Shown here: positions 16,526-26,086 of the stretch, piece after piece
Layout of the letters: each line of letters opens with the position of its first letter
How positions within the stretch are numbered: the stretch's first letter is position 1
Origin: Burkholderiales bacterium
GTDB lineage: Bacteria > Pseudomonadota > Gammaproteobacteria > Burkholderiales > Burkholderiaceae_E
DNA length: 42,304 bases
Assembly: GCA_029977705.1 (NCBI GenBank)
Contig: JAPOKJ010000029.1
Location: forward strand, 1 to 42,304
Direction: 5' to 3'
Notes under the pieces: model-generated
Database searches by the model: none
Told to the model about the DNA's origin: nothing
The model's input: only the letters and a program-made list of their open reading frames with translations
Made by a program: the position numbers and the translations under genes

Positions 16526-17599
16526 ATGCTGTTCCGTCAAGCCGGCATTTTTCATACCGACTACGCGACCGACCGGTCGCTTTTTCCGATCCCCATCGAC
16601 CGCTGGGCCATCATGCTGCTGCTGGCCTTCGCGCTGGCCGCACCCTGGCTGGTCAGCTCGCTGACGCTCACCAGCCACCTGCTGCCCTGGCTGGTCTGGA
16701 CCTCGGCCGCCCTGGGCCTGAACCTGGTGCTGGGCTGGGCCGGCCAGTTCCACTTCGGCTATGCCGCGATCATGGCCATCGGCGCCTACACCTCGGTACA
16801 TGCCGCCAAGGCTGGCATTCCCTGGGAAATCGCCATCATCCTGGCGGGCGCCATGGCCACGGCAGTGGGGCTGCTGTTCTCCTTTGCCGCCCTGCGCGTC
16901 AAGGGTCTGTATCTGGCGCTGTCGACCCTGGCCATGCAGTTCGTGATGGACTGGGTCATCTCGCATGTGCCGGCGATTTCCGGGGGGGTCTCGGCGACGC
17001 TGCAGTCGCCACCGATGCGCCTGCTGGGCCAGGTGGTGGCCTCGGAGACTGGCTTTTACTATGTGGCGCTCGCCTGGTGCCTGCTGGTGACCGTGTTCAT
17101 GCTCAACCTCAAGCGCACGGCGCTGGGCCGGGCCCTGGTGGCGGTGCGCGAGAAGGACTTTGCGGCGGCGGTGATCGGCGTGCAAAGCTTCTACTACAAG
17201 GCGATCGCCTTTGCGACCTCGTCCTTCATCGGCGGGGTGACGGGCGCGATCCTGATCTTCACCTTCTACCGGGCCGTCACTCCGGAGCAGTTTGCGGTCA
17301 ACGTCTCGATCGAATTGCTCGCCATGGTGATCGTCGGCGGGCTTGCCTCGATCATCGGCTGCTATTTCGGTGCCGCCTTCATCCTGCTGCTGCCTGGCCA
17401 GATGAACGAATTGATTGCCTGGCTGGCACGCCAGTTCGGCGCCAACCTGGGGGCGGAAACCCTGGCCCACATTCCCAACATGCTGTACGGCGCGCTGATC
17501 GTGATCATCCTGCTGATCGAGCCGATGGGGCTGGGCAAGCTGTACGCCAATGTGCGCAACTACCTGATGGTGTGGCCCTTCGGCTACGCCCGCAAGTAA
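16526..17599 (+). CDS. livM: LivM-type ABC transporter permease
   Basis: Second inner-membrane permease, 357 residues. Motifs include LGLNLVLGWAGQFHFGYAA and FIGGVTGAILIF with the C-terminal LASIIGCYFGAAFILLLP. The frame is open further upstream, through livH, but the ATG at 16526, two bases after the livH stop and preceded by GAGAGGATC, gives the expected N-terminus (MLFRQAGIFHTDYATD). About nine to ten hydrophobic helices are visible. Confidence 0.94.
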   Translation: MLFRQAGIFHTDYATDRSLFPIPIDRWAIMLLLAFALAAPWLVSSLTLTSHLLPWLVWTSAALGLNLVLGWAGQFHFGYAAIMAIGAYTSVHAAKAGIPWEIAIILAGAMATAVGLLFSFAALRVKGLYLALSTLAMQFVMDWVISHVPAISGGVSATLQSPPMRLLGQVVASETGFYYVALAWCLLVTVFMLNLKRTALGRALVAVREKDFAAAVIGVQSFYYKAIAFATSSFIGGVTGAILIFTFYRAVTPEQFAVNVSIELLAMVIVGGLASIIGCYFGAAFILLLPGQMNELIAWLARQFGANLGAETLAHIPNMLYGALIVIILLIEPMGLGKLYANVRNYLMVWPFGYARK

Positions 17600-17610
17600 A
17601 GGAGCCGTTC

Positions 17611-18450
<840 letters not shown>

Positions 18451-18561
18451 ACCGTTGAAGAGATGCCGGCCCCGGTCCCGGAGGCCTTTGCCGATTTTTC
18501 GCGCGGCGTGCGTACCGAGCAGCGCGGATCCCAAGACCACTGTACGCAGGAGAAGAGAGAC

Positions 18562-19800
18562 ATGACAAAACGACTGTTGACCGCCCTGGCCGGCCTGGCC
18601 CTTGCGGGCGCCGTCCAGACGGCGCAGGCCCAGATCAAGTTTGGTCTGTGCTATGACCTGAGCAAGGCCTACACCTTTGTGTCGCCGCAGATCGTGCAGG
18701 CCGCCAAGGACTACGCCGACCTGCTCAACCTGAAGGGCGGCATCGAAGGCCGCAAGATCGAGATCATCGCCCAGGACCATGGCAACGAGCCGCAGCGCGG
18801 CATCGAGTGCTACGAAAAGCTCAAGCGCGAGGGCGTGATGATGTTCGACACCCTGTCCACCCCGGTGTCGCGTGCGGTGCTGCCGCGCGTCATGCAGGAT
18901 GGCAACATCCTGCTGCAATCCTTCGTGGGGCGCGGCGATGCGGTCGATGGCGATGTCTTCAAGTGGATCTTCCCGATCGGCCCGACCTACTGGGGCCAGA
19001 TGGCCAACGACATCCACTACATCAAGACCCAGTCCAAGAACAACCTGAAGGGCGTCAAGATCGGTTTCATCTATCCGGACTACGCGTTCGGCCAGGAACC
19101 CATTCCCCTGCTCAAGACCCTGGCGGCCAAGGAAGGCTTCGAGCTGCAGCTGTTCCCCAACCCGCTGCCGGGCAAGGACCAGGCCGCCGTCTGGACCCAG
19201 ATCCGTCGCGCCAATCCTGACTGGATCATCACCTGGAACCTGTCGGCCATGCACGTGGTCGCCGCCCGCGAGATGAAGCGCAATGGCATTCCCATGGATC
19301 GCCTGATCTCGGTGAACTGGTTCAACGAGGTCGACATCGCCAACATCGGTCCGGCTGAAGCCAAGGGCATGAAGCGCGGTACCAATGTGATCGGTGGCGC
19401 CGACCATCCGCTGATGAAGCAGATCGTTGCCGAGCTCTATGAAAAGGGCAAGGGCAATGGCGATCGCAAGAATATGAATGACATCTACTACAACACCGGT
19501 CTGGCGATGTACTCCTCGATGTTCGAGGGCGTGCGCCTGGCGCTCAAGTCGGGTGGCTGGCCCCTGACGCCGGCCAAGATCAAGACCGGGCTGGAGAGCA
19601 TCCGCAACTTCGATGCCAACGGTTTCATGGCGCCGGTGACGGTCACTGCCTCCGACCATGGCGGTGGTGGCAAGACCCGCATCGACATGTGGGATGGCAG
19701 CAAGTGGGTGGCCCAGACCGACTGGTTCTCTGCCTACGACGATGTCGTCAAGCAGGTGGTCAAGGAGCAGTCGGCTGAATTCCTGAAATCGGCCAAGTGA
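18562..19800 (+). CDS. Periplasmic substrate-binding protein of the liv-type importer
   Basis: Type I periplasmic binding protein of 412 residues. A signal peptide (MTKRLLTALAGLALAGAVQ) is followed by a likely cleavage after TAQA, and the mature chain starts QIKFGLCYDLSKAY. GIKGR-like NLKGGIEGRKIEII and GFIYPDYAFGQE match the family. The ATG at 18562 is preceded by AGGAGAAGAG; an upstream in-frame ATG at 18463 would spoil the signal peptide. The family binds branched amino acids, amides or aromatic acids; the linked CoA ligases argue for an organic acid. Last gene of the operon, followed by an intrinsic terminator. Confidence 0.92.
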   Translation: MTKRLLTALAGLALAGAVQTAQAQIKFGLCYDLSKAYTFVSPQIVQAAKDYADLLNLKGGIEGRKIEIIAQDHGNEPQRGIECYEKLKREGVMMFDTLSTPVSRAVLPRVMQDGNILLQSFVGRGDAVDGDVFKWIFPIGPTYWGQMANDIHYIKTQSKNNLKGVKIGFIYPDYAFGQEPIPLLKTLAAKEGFELQLFPNPLPGKDQAAVWTQIRRANPDWIITWNLSAMHVVAAREMKRNGIPMDRLISVNWFNEVDIANIGPAEAKGMKRGTNVIGGADHPLMKQIVAELYEKGKGNGDRKNMNDIYYNTGLAMYSSMFEGVRLALKSGGWPLTPAKIKTGLESIRNFDANGFMAPVTVTASDHGGGGKTRIDMWDGSKWVAQTDWFSAYDDVVKQVVKEQSAEFLKSAK

Positions 19801-19877
19801 TCTGAAAGCATCGCGGCGGCCCTGACCGCCGCAGCAATGCCCTCGCCCGGTGGTCGCATCGCCGGGGAGTGCGCCAC

Positions 19878-19903
19878 CGGCAGCCTTGGCTGCCGTTTTT
19901 TTT
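19878..19903 (+). terminator. Intrinsic terminator of the liv operon
   Basis: CGGCAGC-CTTG-GCTGCCG is a perfect 7-bp stem with a 4-nt loop, followed at once by eight T residues (19896-19903). It lies 77 bp after the binding-protein stop. A second GC stem (GCCGGAC/GTCCGGC, 19904-19929) follows directly; it may serve the convergent dehydrogenase gene but lacks a T-run on the minus strand. Confidence 0.93.
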
Positions 19904-19963
19904 GCCGGACGGGACCGGTCCGGTCCGGCATCGGTGTGTCCCGATGCCAGTCGTTCGGCTCGG

Positions 19964-21802
19964 TCAGCGTCCGTCGACGCTGAAGACGATCAAGGCATTG
20001 CCTGCCTTGGCCAGCTGTCTTCCGTAGCCGGAGAGCACCACCAGCTTGCCATCGACGAGGATCGGTCCGCCATTGTCGATGGAGCCGCCCGTGACCTGAC
20101 CGCCGTTGACCGGTGTCAGCGCGATGGCACCGGTGTCGTAGGACCACAATGCCTGTCCATTGCGGCTGTCATAGGCGTGCAGATGACCGTCGGCAGCGCC
20201 TACGAAGACTGCGCCCGTCATCGCAGTGACGGCCGATGAGAACGAACGCCTGCATCGGCTCGCGCCCCATGCGCAGCGTGCAGGCGGGGCTGGGACTTTC
20301 CACAGCAGCTCGCCATCACGCATACGCAGGGCGGCAAGGCCGGGCTCGGGGCGTGACAACCCGTTTGGGTAAGGGTCGGCGAGCGCTGCGTAGACGGTGT
20401 CCCCATCGGCGGCCATGCCCCACTGGATACCGCCCAGCGCCGAGCCCGCCCCGATGCGTCGCGACCAGACCAATTGCCCGGCCTTGGCCGGATCCAGGGC
20501 ATGCACCTGACCCGACTTCTGGCCCGCCAGCAGCAATGGGCGGCCATCGGGCCGGGCGCTGAGGATCAGCGCGGCACCGAAGTCATGGTCCGGGCCCACG
20601 GCTTGCGGACAATTGCCCTGGCCGGCCCGCTCTGGGCTTTGCAGGCAGGGCATCACGTAGTGGTCACCCGCCAGCATCTGCTGGCTCCAGCGCAGCTGTC
20701 CACTGTCCATGTCGAAGGCCAGGATGGCATTGCTGGTGGGCACGGGCACTTCCGTGTACGAGTTTCCGGTGCCCACATAGAGCAGGCCACGCGCCGGATC
20801 GAGGGTGGCCGGCATCCACACCGCTGCCCCGGCAGGCCCTTGCAGCGGCGTTCCGGTGCTGCTGCGGCGATGGGGACGTGCGGGCTCGGCAATCGTGAAG
20901 GTCTGCCACAGCAAGGTGCCACTGGCCGCATCCAGTGCGGCGACGCTGCCCCGGAAGCTGCAGCAGGGATAGGACGCTCGTTGCGCCCATCCTTCCTCGC
21001 CCGAAGATACAGTCACGTAGATGCGGCCCTCGTGAAACACCGGTGCCCCGGTGATGCGGCTGGCCACGTGGGCATCCATGCGTCGCCTCCAGCGCATCTC
21101 GCCATTGCGGGCGTCGATTGCCTGCAGATAGCCCTGGTCATCGCCGAAAAAAAGAAGGACCGGATCGCTGCTGGCCCGGCCTTGTCCACGCACGAACGAA
21201 GTGCGTATCGGTGCCCCGCTGTCGCGCCGCCAATGCGTACAACCGCTCTCCAGGTCCAGGGCGATGATCTGGCCGGCCTCGGTGCCCAGATAGATGATGC
21301 CGTCCCAGACCGAGGCCTGGCCGACCGTGGCCGAGGCCTCGATCGCGTACACCCAGCGAGGCTTGAGTCGTGCCACCGACTCAAGGTCCAGGCCGGCCCG
21401 CGGCTGGTAGCGCATCTGCCCCAGTCCGTTGCCCCAGCCTTGCCAGCTCGATCCTGCGCCGCGCCCGGGGCCCGGCTCGCAGGGCCTGTCACGGCGGGCC
21501 CGCACCAGGGCCTGCGGTGCCTCGAGATGATCGAGCAGGGCCTCGAACTCCCGTTCTTGCAGGCCCGCAGCCGCTTCCCGCATCACCCCATGGCGCAGCA
21601 AGGCGTGCAGCTCGGCACGGGTACGGGGCACCCACTGGCTGCGCGCGGGGGTGCGGTCCTTGGCCTGGTCGTGACAGCCGGCGCAGCGCGCCTCATAAAC
21701 CTGGCGGCCCAGGCTGTCCTGCGCGGTCTGCGCTGCGGCGGTGGACGGGGCACCCGCCGTCGCGCCCAGTGCAGCCGCGAGCCACCAGAGCCCGCGCTTC
21801 AC
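19964..21802 (-). CDS. Secreted PQQ-dependent dehydrogenase with N-terminal cytochrome c, polyvinyl-alcohol-dehydrogenase-like
   Basis: Probably a periplasmic quinohaemoprotein oxidising alcohol groups. A signal peptide (MKRGLWWLAAALGATAGAP) precedes a small cytochrome c segment with CAGCH at residues 40-44. The rest is a beta-propeller with at least seven Trp-docking repeats of the type ALDxxxGxxxW (for example AIDARNGEMRW and AYDSRNGQALW). A vicinal YPCCSFRGS pair lies near residue 280. The haem domain being N-terminal, the CCxFRGS motif and the GGSIDNGGP ending match polyvinyl alcohol dehydrogenases better than methanol-type enzymes. 612 residues. It starts with GTG at 21802, overlapping the hydrolase stop (GTGA), so it is translationally coupled to that gene. 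Function is inferred from family. Confidence 0.8.
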   Translation of the reverse strand: MKRGLWWLAAALGATAGAPSTAAAQTAQDSLGRQVYEARCAGCHDQAKDRTPARSQWVPRTRAELHALLRHGVMREAAAGLQEREFEALLDHLEAPQALVRARRDRPCEPGPGRGAGSSWQGWGNGLGQMRYQPRAGLDLESVARLKPRWVYAIEASATVGQASVWDGIIYLGTEAGQIIALDLESGCTHWRRDSGAPIRTSFVRGQGRASSDPVLLFFGDDQGYLQAIDARNGEMRWRRRMDAHVASRITGAPVFHEGRIYVTVSSGEEGWAQRASYPCCSFRGSVAALDAASGTLLWQTFTIAEPARPHRRSSTGTPLQGPAGAAVWMPATLDPARGLLYVGTGNSYTEVPVPTSNAILAFDMDSGQLRWSQQMLAGDHYVMPCLQSPERAGQGNCPQAVGPDHDFGAALILSARPDGRPLLLAGQKSGQVHALDPAKAGQLVWSRRIGAGSALGGIQWGMAADGDTVYAALADPYPNGLSRPEPGLAALRMRDGELLWKVPAPPARCAWGASRCRRSFSSAVTAMTGAVFVGAADGHLHAYDSRNGQALWSYDTGAIALTPVNGGQVTGGSIDNGGPILVDGKLVVLSGYGRQLAKAGNALIVFSVDGR

Positions 21803-22857
21803 GGCGTGGCACCCTTCAGATGCTGGTCAAACCAGTCGATGGCCAGCGTGATGGCCGTCTCGCGTCCCTGGCGATACACGCCGTAATGGTCGATGCCGGG
21901 AATCACCGAATACTTCTTGCGCGCATCGCGCACGGCCTCGAAGGCCAGCCGCGCATGCTCGTCGTTGCTGAACAGTTCTTCGCGCTCGGCAACGATGAAC
22001 AGCGTCGCACAGTTTTGCAGGCGGGCGGCATCAACCAGGGGTGCATATTGGGCGAGCTTGTCGTAGATTGGTGCGCCGATCAGATTGCCCAGCACGCGGG
22101 CCCGCGGTTCCGGATAGCCCAGCTCACCGCGGGTGCGGGCGGCCGCCTCGTTCCAGCTGCGATGGCGGGTCACCGCATTGCCCATGACCCAGTCGGAGCG
22201 AAAGCCCGCCACCTGGCTGACCACGGCCTTCACTCTCGGATCGCGCGCCGCCACGGCGATGACGTGGCCCCCCGAGTAGCTCGAGCCGCGCAGGCCGATG
22301 CGCGAGGCATCAACGCCGGCCTCGCTGGCACTCCAGTGCAGCACGTTCAGCCAGTCAGCGACCTGTTCGAGCGGGTCGACATAGCCACGCAATTCCTCGA
22401 CTTCGGCGCGCCAGCGCCGCTCGCCTTCGCGGACCGCGCCCGAGCGCAGCACCAGGCGCCCGTCGCTCAGGCCCCAGCCCCGGTAGTCGAAGTTGATGAC
22501 GCGATAGCCCGCCCGGGCCAGCGCGACACCATCCTGCCGGAAGCCGGCAGCCGTGCCACCCCAGCCATGGGCCTGGATCACGGTGGGCCAACCGGATGCG
22601 GGGACCGGACTGTCCGGATCGAACACCTCGGCATGCAGCCGCACACCGTCGCTCAGGATGGCGACCTGGCGCATGCGCACGCCGCGCGGTGGCGTGTACG
22701 AGGCCACCCGGTCGGCGCTGAGGGCAGCAATCGGCGGTGCCTGGGCGATCGAGGGGGCTGGCAGGCCGAGGAGCGCGAGCAGCAGCGCTGTCCATGCGGG
22801 CAGGCAGCTTTGCAGGGACTGCAGGCGCGGGGCGGGAAGCGATCGTCTTGGATGCAT
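21799..22857 (-). CDS. Secreted alpha/beta hydrolase, oxidised-PVA-hydrolase-like
   Basis: Serine hydrolase of 352 residues. The signal peptide ends near LLGLPAPSIAQA (residues ~28-39). The oxyanion region HGWGGT is followed by a nucleophile elbow S-Y-S-G-G with the likely nucleophile S195, where the first Gly of GxSxG is Ser. The likely catalytic histidine is H324 in GIDHYGVY. Such enzymes include X-Pro-peptidase-like and beta-diketone hydrolases. Together with the downstream PQQ dehydrogenase the pair resembles pvaA plus oxidised-PVA hydrolase, in which the dehydrogenase makes diketones that the hydrolase cleaves. The ATG at 22857 follows AGGAGAG; an in-frame GTG at 22893 is less likely. 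Substrate is inference. Confidence 0.78.
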   Translation of the reverse strand: MHPRRSLPAPRLQSLQSCLPAWTALLLALLGLPAPSIAQAPPIAALSADRVASYTPPRGVRMRQVAILSDGVRLHAEVFDPDSPVPASGWPTVIQAHGWGGTAAGFRQDGVALARAGYRVINFDYRGWGLSDGRLVLRSGAVREGERRWRAEVEELRGYVDPLEQVADWLNVLHWSASEAGVDASRIGLRGSSYSGGHVIAVAARDPRVKAVVSQVAGFRSDWVMGNAVTRHRSWNEAAARTRGELGYPEPRARVLGNLIGAPIYDKLAQYAPLVDAARLQNCATLFIVAEREELFSNDEHARLAFEAVRDARKKYSVIPGIDHYGVYRQGRETAITLAIDWFDQHLKGATP

Positions 22858-23190
22858 GGGCTCTCCTGCGCGGACATGGCGGGGCGGTTTCACGCCAGTG
22901 TGGTGTGCCGCAAATAACTTATCTGATGACTTCGCCCCGAAGGGGTTCGATCATACGATGCCCTCGTTCGCTCGCCCGCCAGGGCAGATATCACCCGATA
23001 TCTACCCTGGCGGACAACCGCCCGATCATCCTCGTCTGAGTCGAATCCTTGGACAAGTTATTTGCGGCACACCACACTAGCGGCGGGCCGCGCGCACTGC
23101 CTTGCGCCGGCTCATTTACAAATGGATACACCCTGCCGCCCGGGGATCGGCGATCATCTTCGTCCGGTCTGTTTGCCAGGAGTCGTCGCC
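22858..23190. promoter_or_regulatory. 333-bp divergent gap dominated by an inverted-repeat element
   Basis: Lies between the hydrolase (-) and the lipoprotein (+). Over half of it is the 182-bp inverted-repeat element at 22897-23078. Only 39 bp separate that element from the hydrolase start and 112 bp from the lipoprotein start. No convincing sigma-70 promoter was found outside the element, so promoters may lie within it. Confidence 0.5.
22897..23078. repeat. 182-bp hairpin element with 24-bp perfect terminal inverted repeats (MITE-like)
   Basis: The outer arms 22897-22920 and 23055-23078 are perfect 24-bp reverse complements (left arm begins AGTGTGGTGTGCC). Nearly concentric inside them is a second hairpin, 22977-22992 against 22997-23012, 16 bp with one mismatch around a 4-nt ACCC loop. 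It encodes nothing. A 15-bp piece of the left end (22895-22909) recurs at 40057-40071. It could be a miniature inverted-repeat transposable element, a repetitive extragenic palindrome, or a large symmetrical regulatory site between two divergent genes. No target-site duplication is obvious. Confidence 0.75.
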
Positions 23191-24243
23191 ATGACCCATT
23201 CCCTTCGCTGGTCCCTGCCGCTGTGGCTGGCCTGCGCGTTGTCGCTGAGCGCCTGCGGTGCCGGCGTCAGCTACTACACCGGTTCCGGCCCGCAGCCGGG
23301 CAAGATCCAGGACGGCACGGTCGGCAACGTGGTGGCCGTGGCGACCGACACCCTGCTGTCCCTGGGCGGACCGGTGCGCACCCTGATCGATGCCAACCTG
23401 CCCCCCGCAGCGCAGCGGCCGCGCCAGGGCCTGGTCCCGACCCTGCTCGACCTGCATGACACCTACGCCGGTCTGCGCCTGCCGGTCACCGGCAGCAATG
23501 GCGCCCGCTCGGTGGTCAGCGGGCCCTTGAGCTGCCAGTCGGGCAGTGGCAGTTATCAGGCCGAGTTCCTGAATGCCGCCAGCATCAGTGTCGGGGACCG
23601 CCTCGTGATCACGGCACAGGACTGCATCGCCAACAACCAGAGGCTGAACGGCAGCTTCACCTCGGTGGCCAGTGTGGCCGGTCCGGCGGCGAGCTCCCCG
23701 GGCTCGGCCTGGTCGGCCACCTGGCAGGTGGGCTTGTCGGCCTGGACCCAGTATGACCTGATCGCGCCACCGATCGGCATGCGCGCCCATGGCAGCGCCG
23801 AGTTTCGCGTGGCCCGGGCCTCCGGCAGCGATGCCGAGGCCCGTCTGACGGTGGCTCAGGCGGGCAGCGGCGTCAGCGGCCTGAACATTGCGATCATCGA
23901 GAACAATGGCGTGGCCAGCGAGCGCGACCTGTTTGGGGTGACCGGCTGGCGCCAGATTGCCGGCAGCAGCTATACCAGCCTGGACCTGACGGTGGCCGAG
24001 CGCTTTTTCCTGAGCCAGGGCTTTGGCAACCTGAGTGTGCGCACCAGCGGTGAAACCCTCAGCCAGTCGGGGGCCTTGCCGACAGGCCTGTGGTACGCGG
24101 TGGCCGATGACGGATCGGTGGCCTACGCCACGGCCCGCGCCAGCGCGCCAACGCAATTGCTGATCGAATATGCCGCCTCCCTGGGCGGTACGGTCATCCG
24201 CAGCTTCCTGAGCAGCTGGGCCGAATTGCGCAATTACCTTTAG
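23191..24243 (+). CDS. Unrecognised lipoprotein
   Basis: 350 residues, no family recognised. The N-terminus is a lipoprotein signal with lipobox LSAC and C22 as the probable lipidated cysteine. The mature part is rich in Ser, Ala, Gly and Thr, with alternating hydrophobic patterns that suggest beta structure. Two cysteines (in LSCQSGSGSY and ITAQDCIANN) could form a disulfide. The start at 23191 has CCAGGAG upstream; the open frame extends to 23062 but would put 43 residues before the signal. It is divergent from the PVA-like pair across the inverted-repeat element, and its stop codon abuts the hairpin repeat at 24246-24293. A role as a surface or binding protein is only a guess. Confidence 0.75.
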   Translation: MTHSLRWSLPLWLACALSLSACGAGVSYYTGSGPQPGKIQDGTVGNVVAVATDTLLSLGGPVRTLIDANLPPAAQRPRQGLVPTLLDLHDTYAGLRLPVTGSNGARSVVSGPLSCQSGSGSYQAEFLNAASISVGDRLVITAQDCIANNQRLNGSFTSVASVAGPAASSPGSAWSATWQVGLSAWTQYDLIAPPIGMRAHGSAEFRVARASGSDAEARLTVAQAGSGVSGLNIAIIENNGVASERDLFGVTGWRQIAGSSYTSLDLTVAERFFLSQGFGNLSVRTSGETLSQSGALPTGLWYAVADDGSVAYATARASAPTQLLIEYAASLGGTVIRSFLSSWAELRNYL

Positions 24244-24245
24244 GG

Positions 24246-24293
24246 AAGGTCCGCAAAACCTCTCGCGCCTGCGGCGGAGTCTTTGCGGACCTT
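24246..24293. repeat. Intergenic hairpin repeat, copy 1
   Basis: Arms 24246-24257 (AAGGTCCGCAAA) and 24282-24293 (TTTGCGGACCTT) are perfect 12-bp reverse complements around a 24-nt loop, starting 2 bp after the lipoprotein stop. The segment 24244-24267 is identical over 24 bp to the reverse complement of 40105-40128, so this is a dispersed repeat. No T-run follows, so it is not a standard terminator, though it could protect or end the transcript. Confidence 0.75.
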
Positions 24294-24418
24294 ACCCAGG
24301 CAAGTCCTCCCCAGGCCGGCGCTGCCAGGGTCGGGTCGCTGGCCTGGGCGTGCCGGCATTGGGTACACTGGCAGCATGCCCTTCCGGTTCGGCCGGCGAC
24401 TGCCAGGAGAATGACCCG

Positions 24419-26077
24419 ATGCCCAGCTTCCACCTGTCCGACCTCAAGGCCAAGGCCAAGGCGCATCCGCTCACCCAGCAGTACATGCTCAATGCGCGCT
24501 ACACCGCGCTCGGGCTGTCGGTCTTCCTCGCCCTGATCCTGCTGATGTGCTGGGGCGCGCGCTGGATCAGCTTCTTCTGGCCCTTCCTGTTCATCGTCCT
24601 GACCCTGGTCGGCATCCATGACCTGGTGCAGACCCGGCACTCGGTGCTGCGCAACTATCCGGTCATCGGTCACCTGCGCTTTTTCCTGGAGTACATCCGG
24701 CCCGAGATGCGCCAGTACTTCATCGAGTCCGACATCGAGGCGATTCCGTTCTCGAGGCAGCAGCGTGCCATGGTCTATGCGCGTGCCAAGAAGGAGCTGG
24801 ACAAGCGCGCCTTTGGCACCCAGCTCGATGCCTATGCGGCCGGCTTCGAATGGATCAACCATTCCATCGATCCGGCGCCGGTGCAGTCGCATGATTTCCG
24901 CATCACCATTGGTCAGGGCGAGAAGGCCTACAGCGCCTCGGTGTTCAACATCTCCGCGATGAGTTTCGGCTCGCTCTCGGCCAACGCGATCCTGGCCCTG
25001 AACAAGGGCGCCAGGATGGGAAACTTTGCGCACGACACCGGCGAGGGCTCGATCTCCGAACATCACCGCGTGCACGGGGGCGACCTGATCTGGGAGATCG
25101 CCAGCGGCTACTTTGGCTGCCGCGATGCGCAGGGGCGCTTCGACCCTGACATGTTCCAGAAGAATGCCGCCTCGCCCCAGGTGCGGATGATCGAGATCAA
25201 GCTGTCCCAGGGGGCCAAGCCCGGCCATGGCGGCGTGCTGCCGGGAGCCAAGGTGACGGCCGAGATTGCCGCCGCGCGTGGTGTGCCGGAGGGCATCGAT
25301 TGCGTGTCGCCAGCCAAGCACAGCGAGTTCAGCAATCCGGTGGAACTGCTGCTCTTCGTCGAACGCCTGCGCAAGCTCTCCGGTGGCAAGCCGACGGGCT
25401 TCAAGCTGGCCATCGGTCATCCCTGGGAATGGCTGGGCATCGCCAAGGCGATGCGCGAGACTGGCATCACGCCCGACTTCATCGTCGTCGATGGCAAGGA
25501 GGGCGGCACCGGTGCAGCCCCTGCGGAGTTTCTGGACCGCGTGGGCACGCCGATGCGCGAAGCCCTCATGCTGGTGCACAACACCCTGGTGGGCCTGAAC
25601 CTGCGCGACAAGGTCAAGATCGGTGTGGCCGGCAAGATCGTGTCGGCCTTCGACATCGCGCGCGTGATGGCCATGGGGGCGGACTGGTGCAACAGTGCGC
25701 GCGGCTTCATGTTTGCGCTCGGCTGCATCCAGTCCCAGAGCTGCCATACCGGCACCTGCCCGACCGGCGTGGCTACCCAGGACCCGATGCGTGCCAAGGC
25801 CCTGGTGGTGCCTGACAAGGCGGACCGGGTCTACTACTTTCACCAGAACACGCTCAAGGCCCTGGCCGAACTGGTGGCGGCTGCCGGCCTGCGCCACCCG
25901 AACGAGATCAAGCCCTTTCACATCGTGCAGCGTGACAGCCAGAGCGAGGTGCGCACACTGGCCACGACCTATCCCTTCCTCAAGCCCGGCGAATTGCTCG
26001 ACGGCAGCGCCGAGCCGCCAGTGTTCAAGCGCTTCTGGGCGATGGCCCGGTCCGATTCCTTTGCACCGAAAATCTGA
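24419..26077 (+). CDS. Membrane-anchored FMN-binding glutamate-synthase-like protein
   Basis: 552 residues. Two hydrophobic helices (residues ~32-75, GLSVFLALILLMCWGARWIS and FFWPFLFIVLTLVGI) precede a domain matching the FMN/synthase domain of GltB. Recognisable parts are ISAMSFGSLSANA, HDTGEGSISEHH, KPGHGGVLPG, VVDGKEGGTGAAPAEF and the iron-sulfur cysteines C-x5-C-x4-C in GCIQSQSCHTGTCPTG. The glutaminase domain and a GltD partner are absent, so it is not a full glutamate synthase; stand-alone proteins like this are widespread with no clear role. The ATG at 24419 follows AGGAG at a 10-bp spacing. A DUF1272 gene follows after 9 bp. Confidence 0.88.
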   Translation: MPSFHLSDLKAKAKAHPLTQQYMLNARYTALGLSVFLALILLMCWGARWISFFWPFLFIVLTLVGIHDLVQTRHSVLRNYPVIGHLRFFLEYIRPEMRQYFIESDIEAIPFSRQQRAMVYARAKKELDKRAFGTQLDAYAAGFEWINHSIDPAPVQSHDFRITIGQGEKAYSASVFNISAMSFGSLSANAILALNKGARMGNFAHDTGEGSISEHHRVHGGDLIWEIASGYFGCRDAQGRFDPDMFQKNAASPQVRMIEIKLSQGAKPGHGGVLPGAKVTAEIAAARGVPEGIDCVSPAKHSEFSNPVELLLFVERLRKLSGGKPTGFKLAIGHPWEWLGIAKAMRETGITPDFIVVDGKEGGTGAAPAEFLDRVGTPMREALMLVHNTLVGLNLRDKVKIGVAGKIVSAFDIARVMAMGADWCNSARGFMFALGCIQSQSCHTGTCPTGVATQDPMRAKALVVPDKADRVYYFHQNTLKALAELVAAAGLRHPNEIKPFHIVQRDSQSEVRTLATTYPFLKPGELLDGSAEPPVFKRFWAMARSDSFAPKI

Positions 26078-26086
26078 GGAGCCCTC

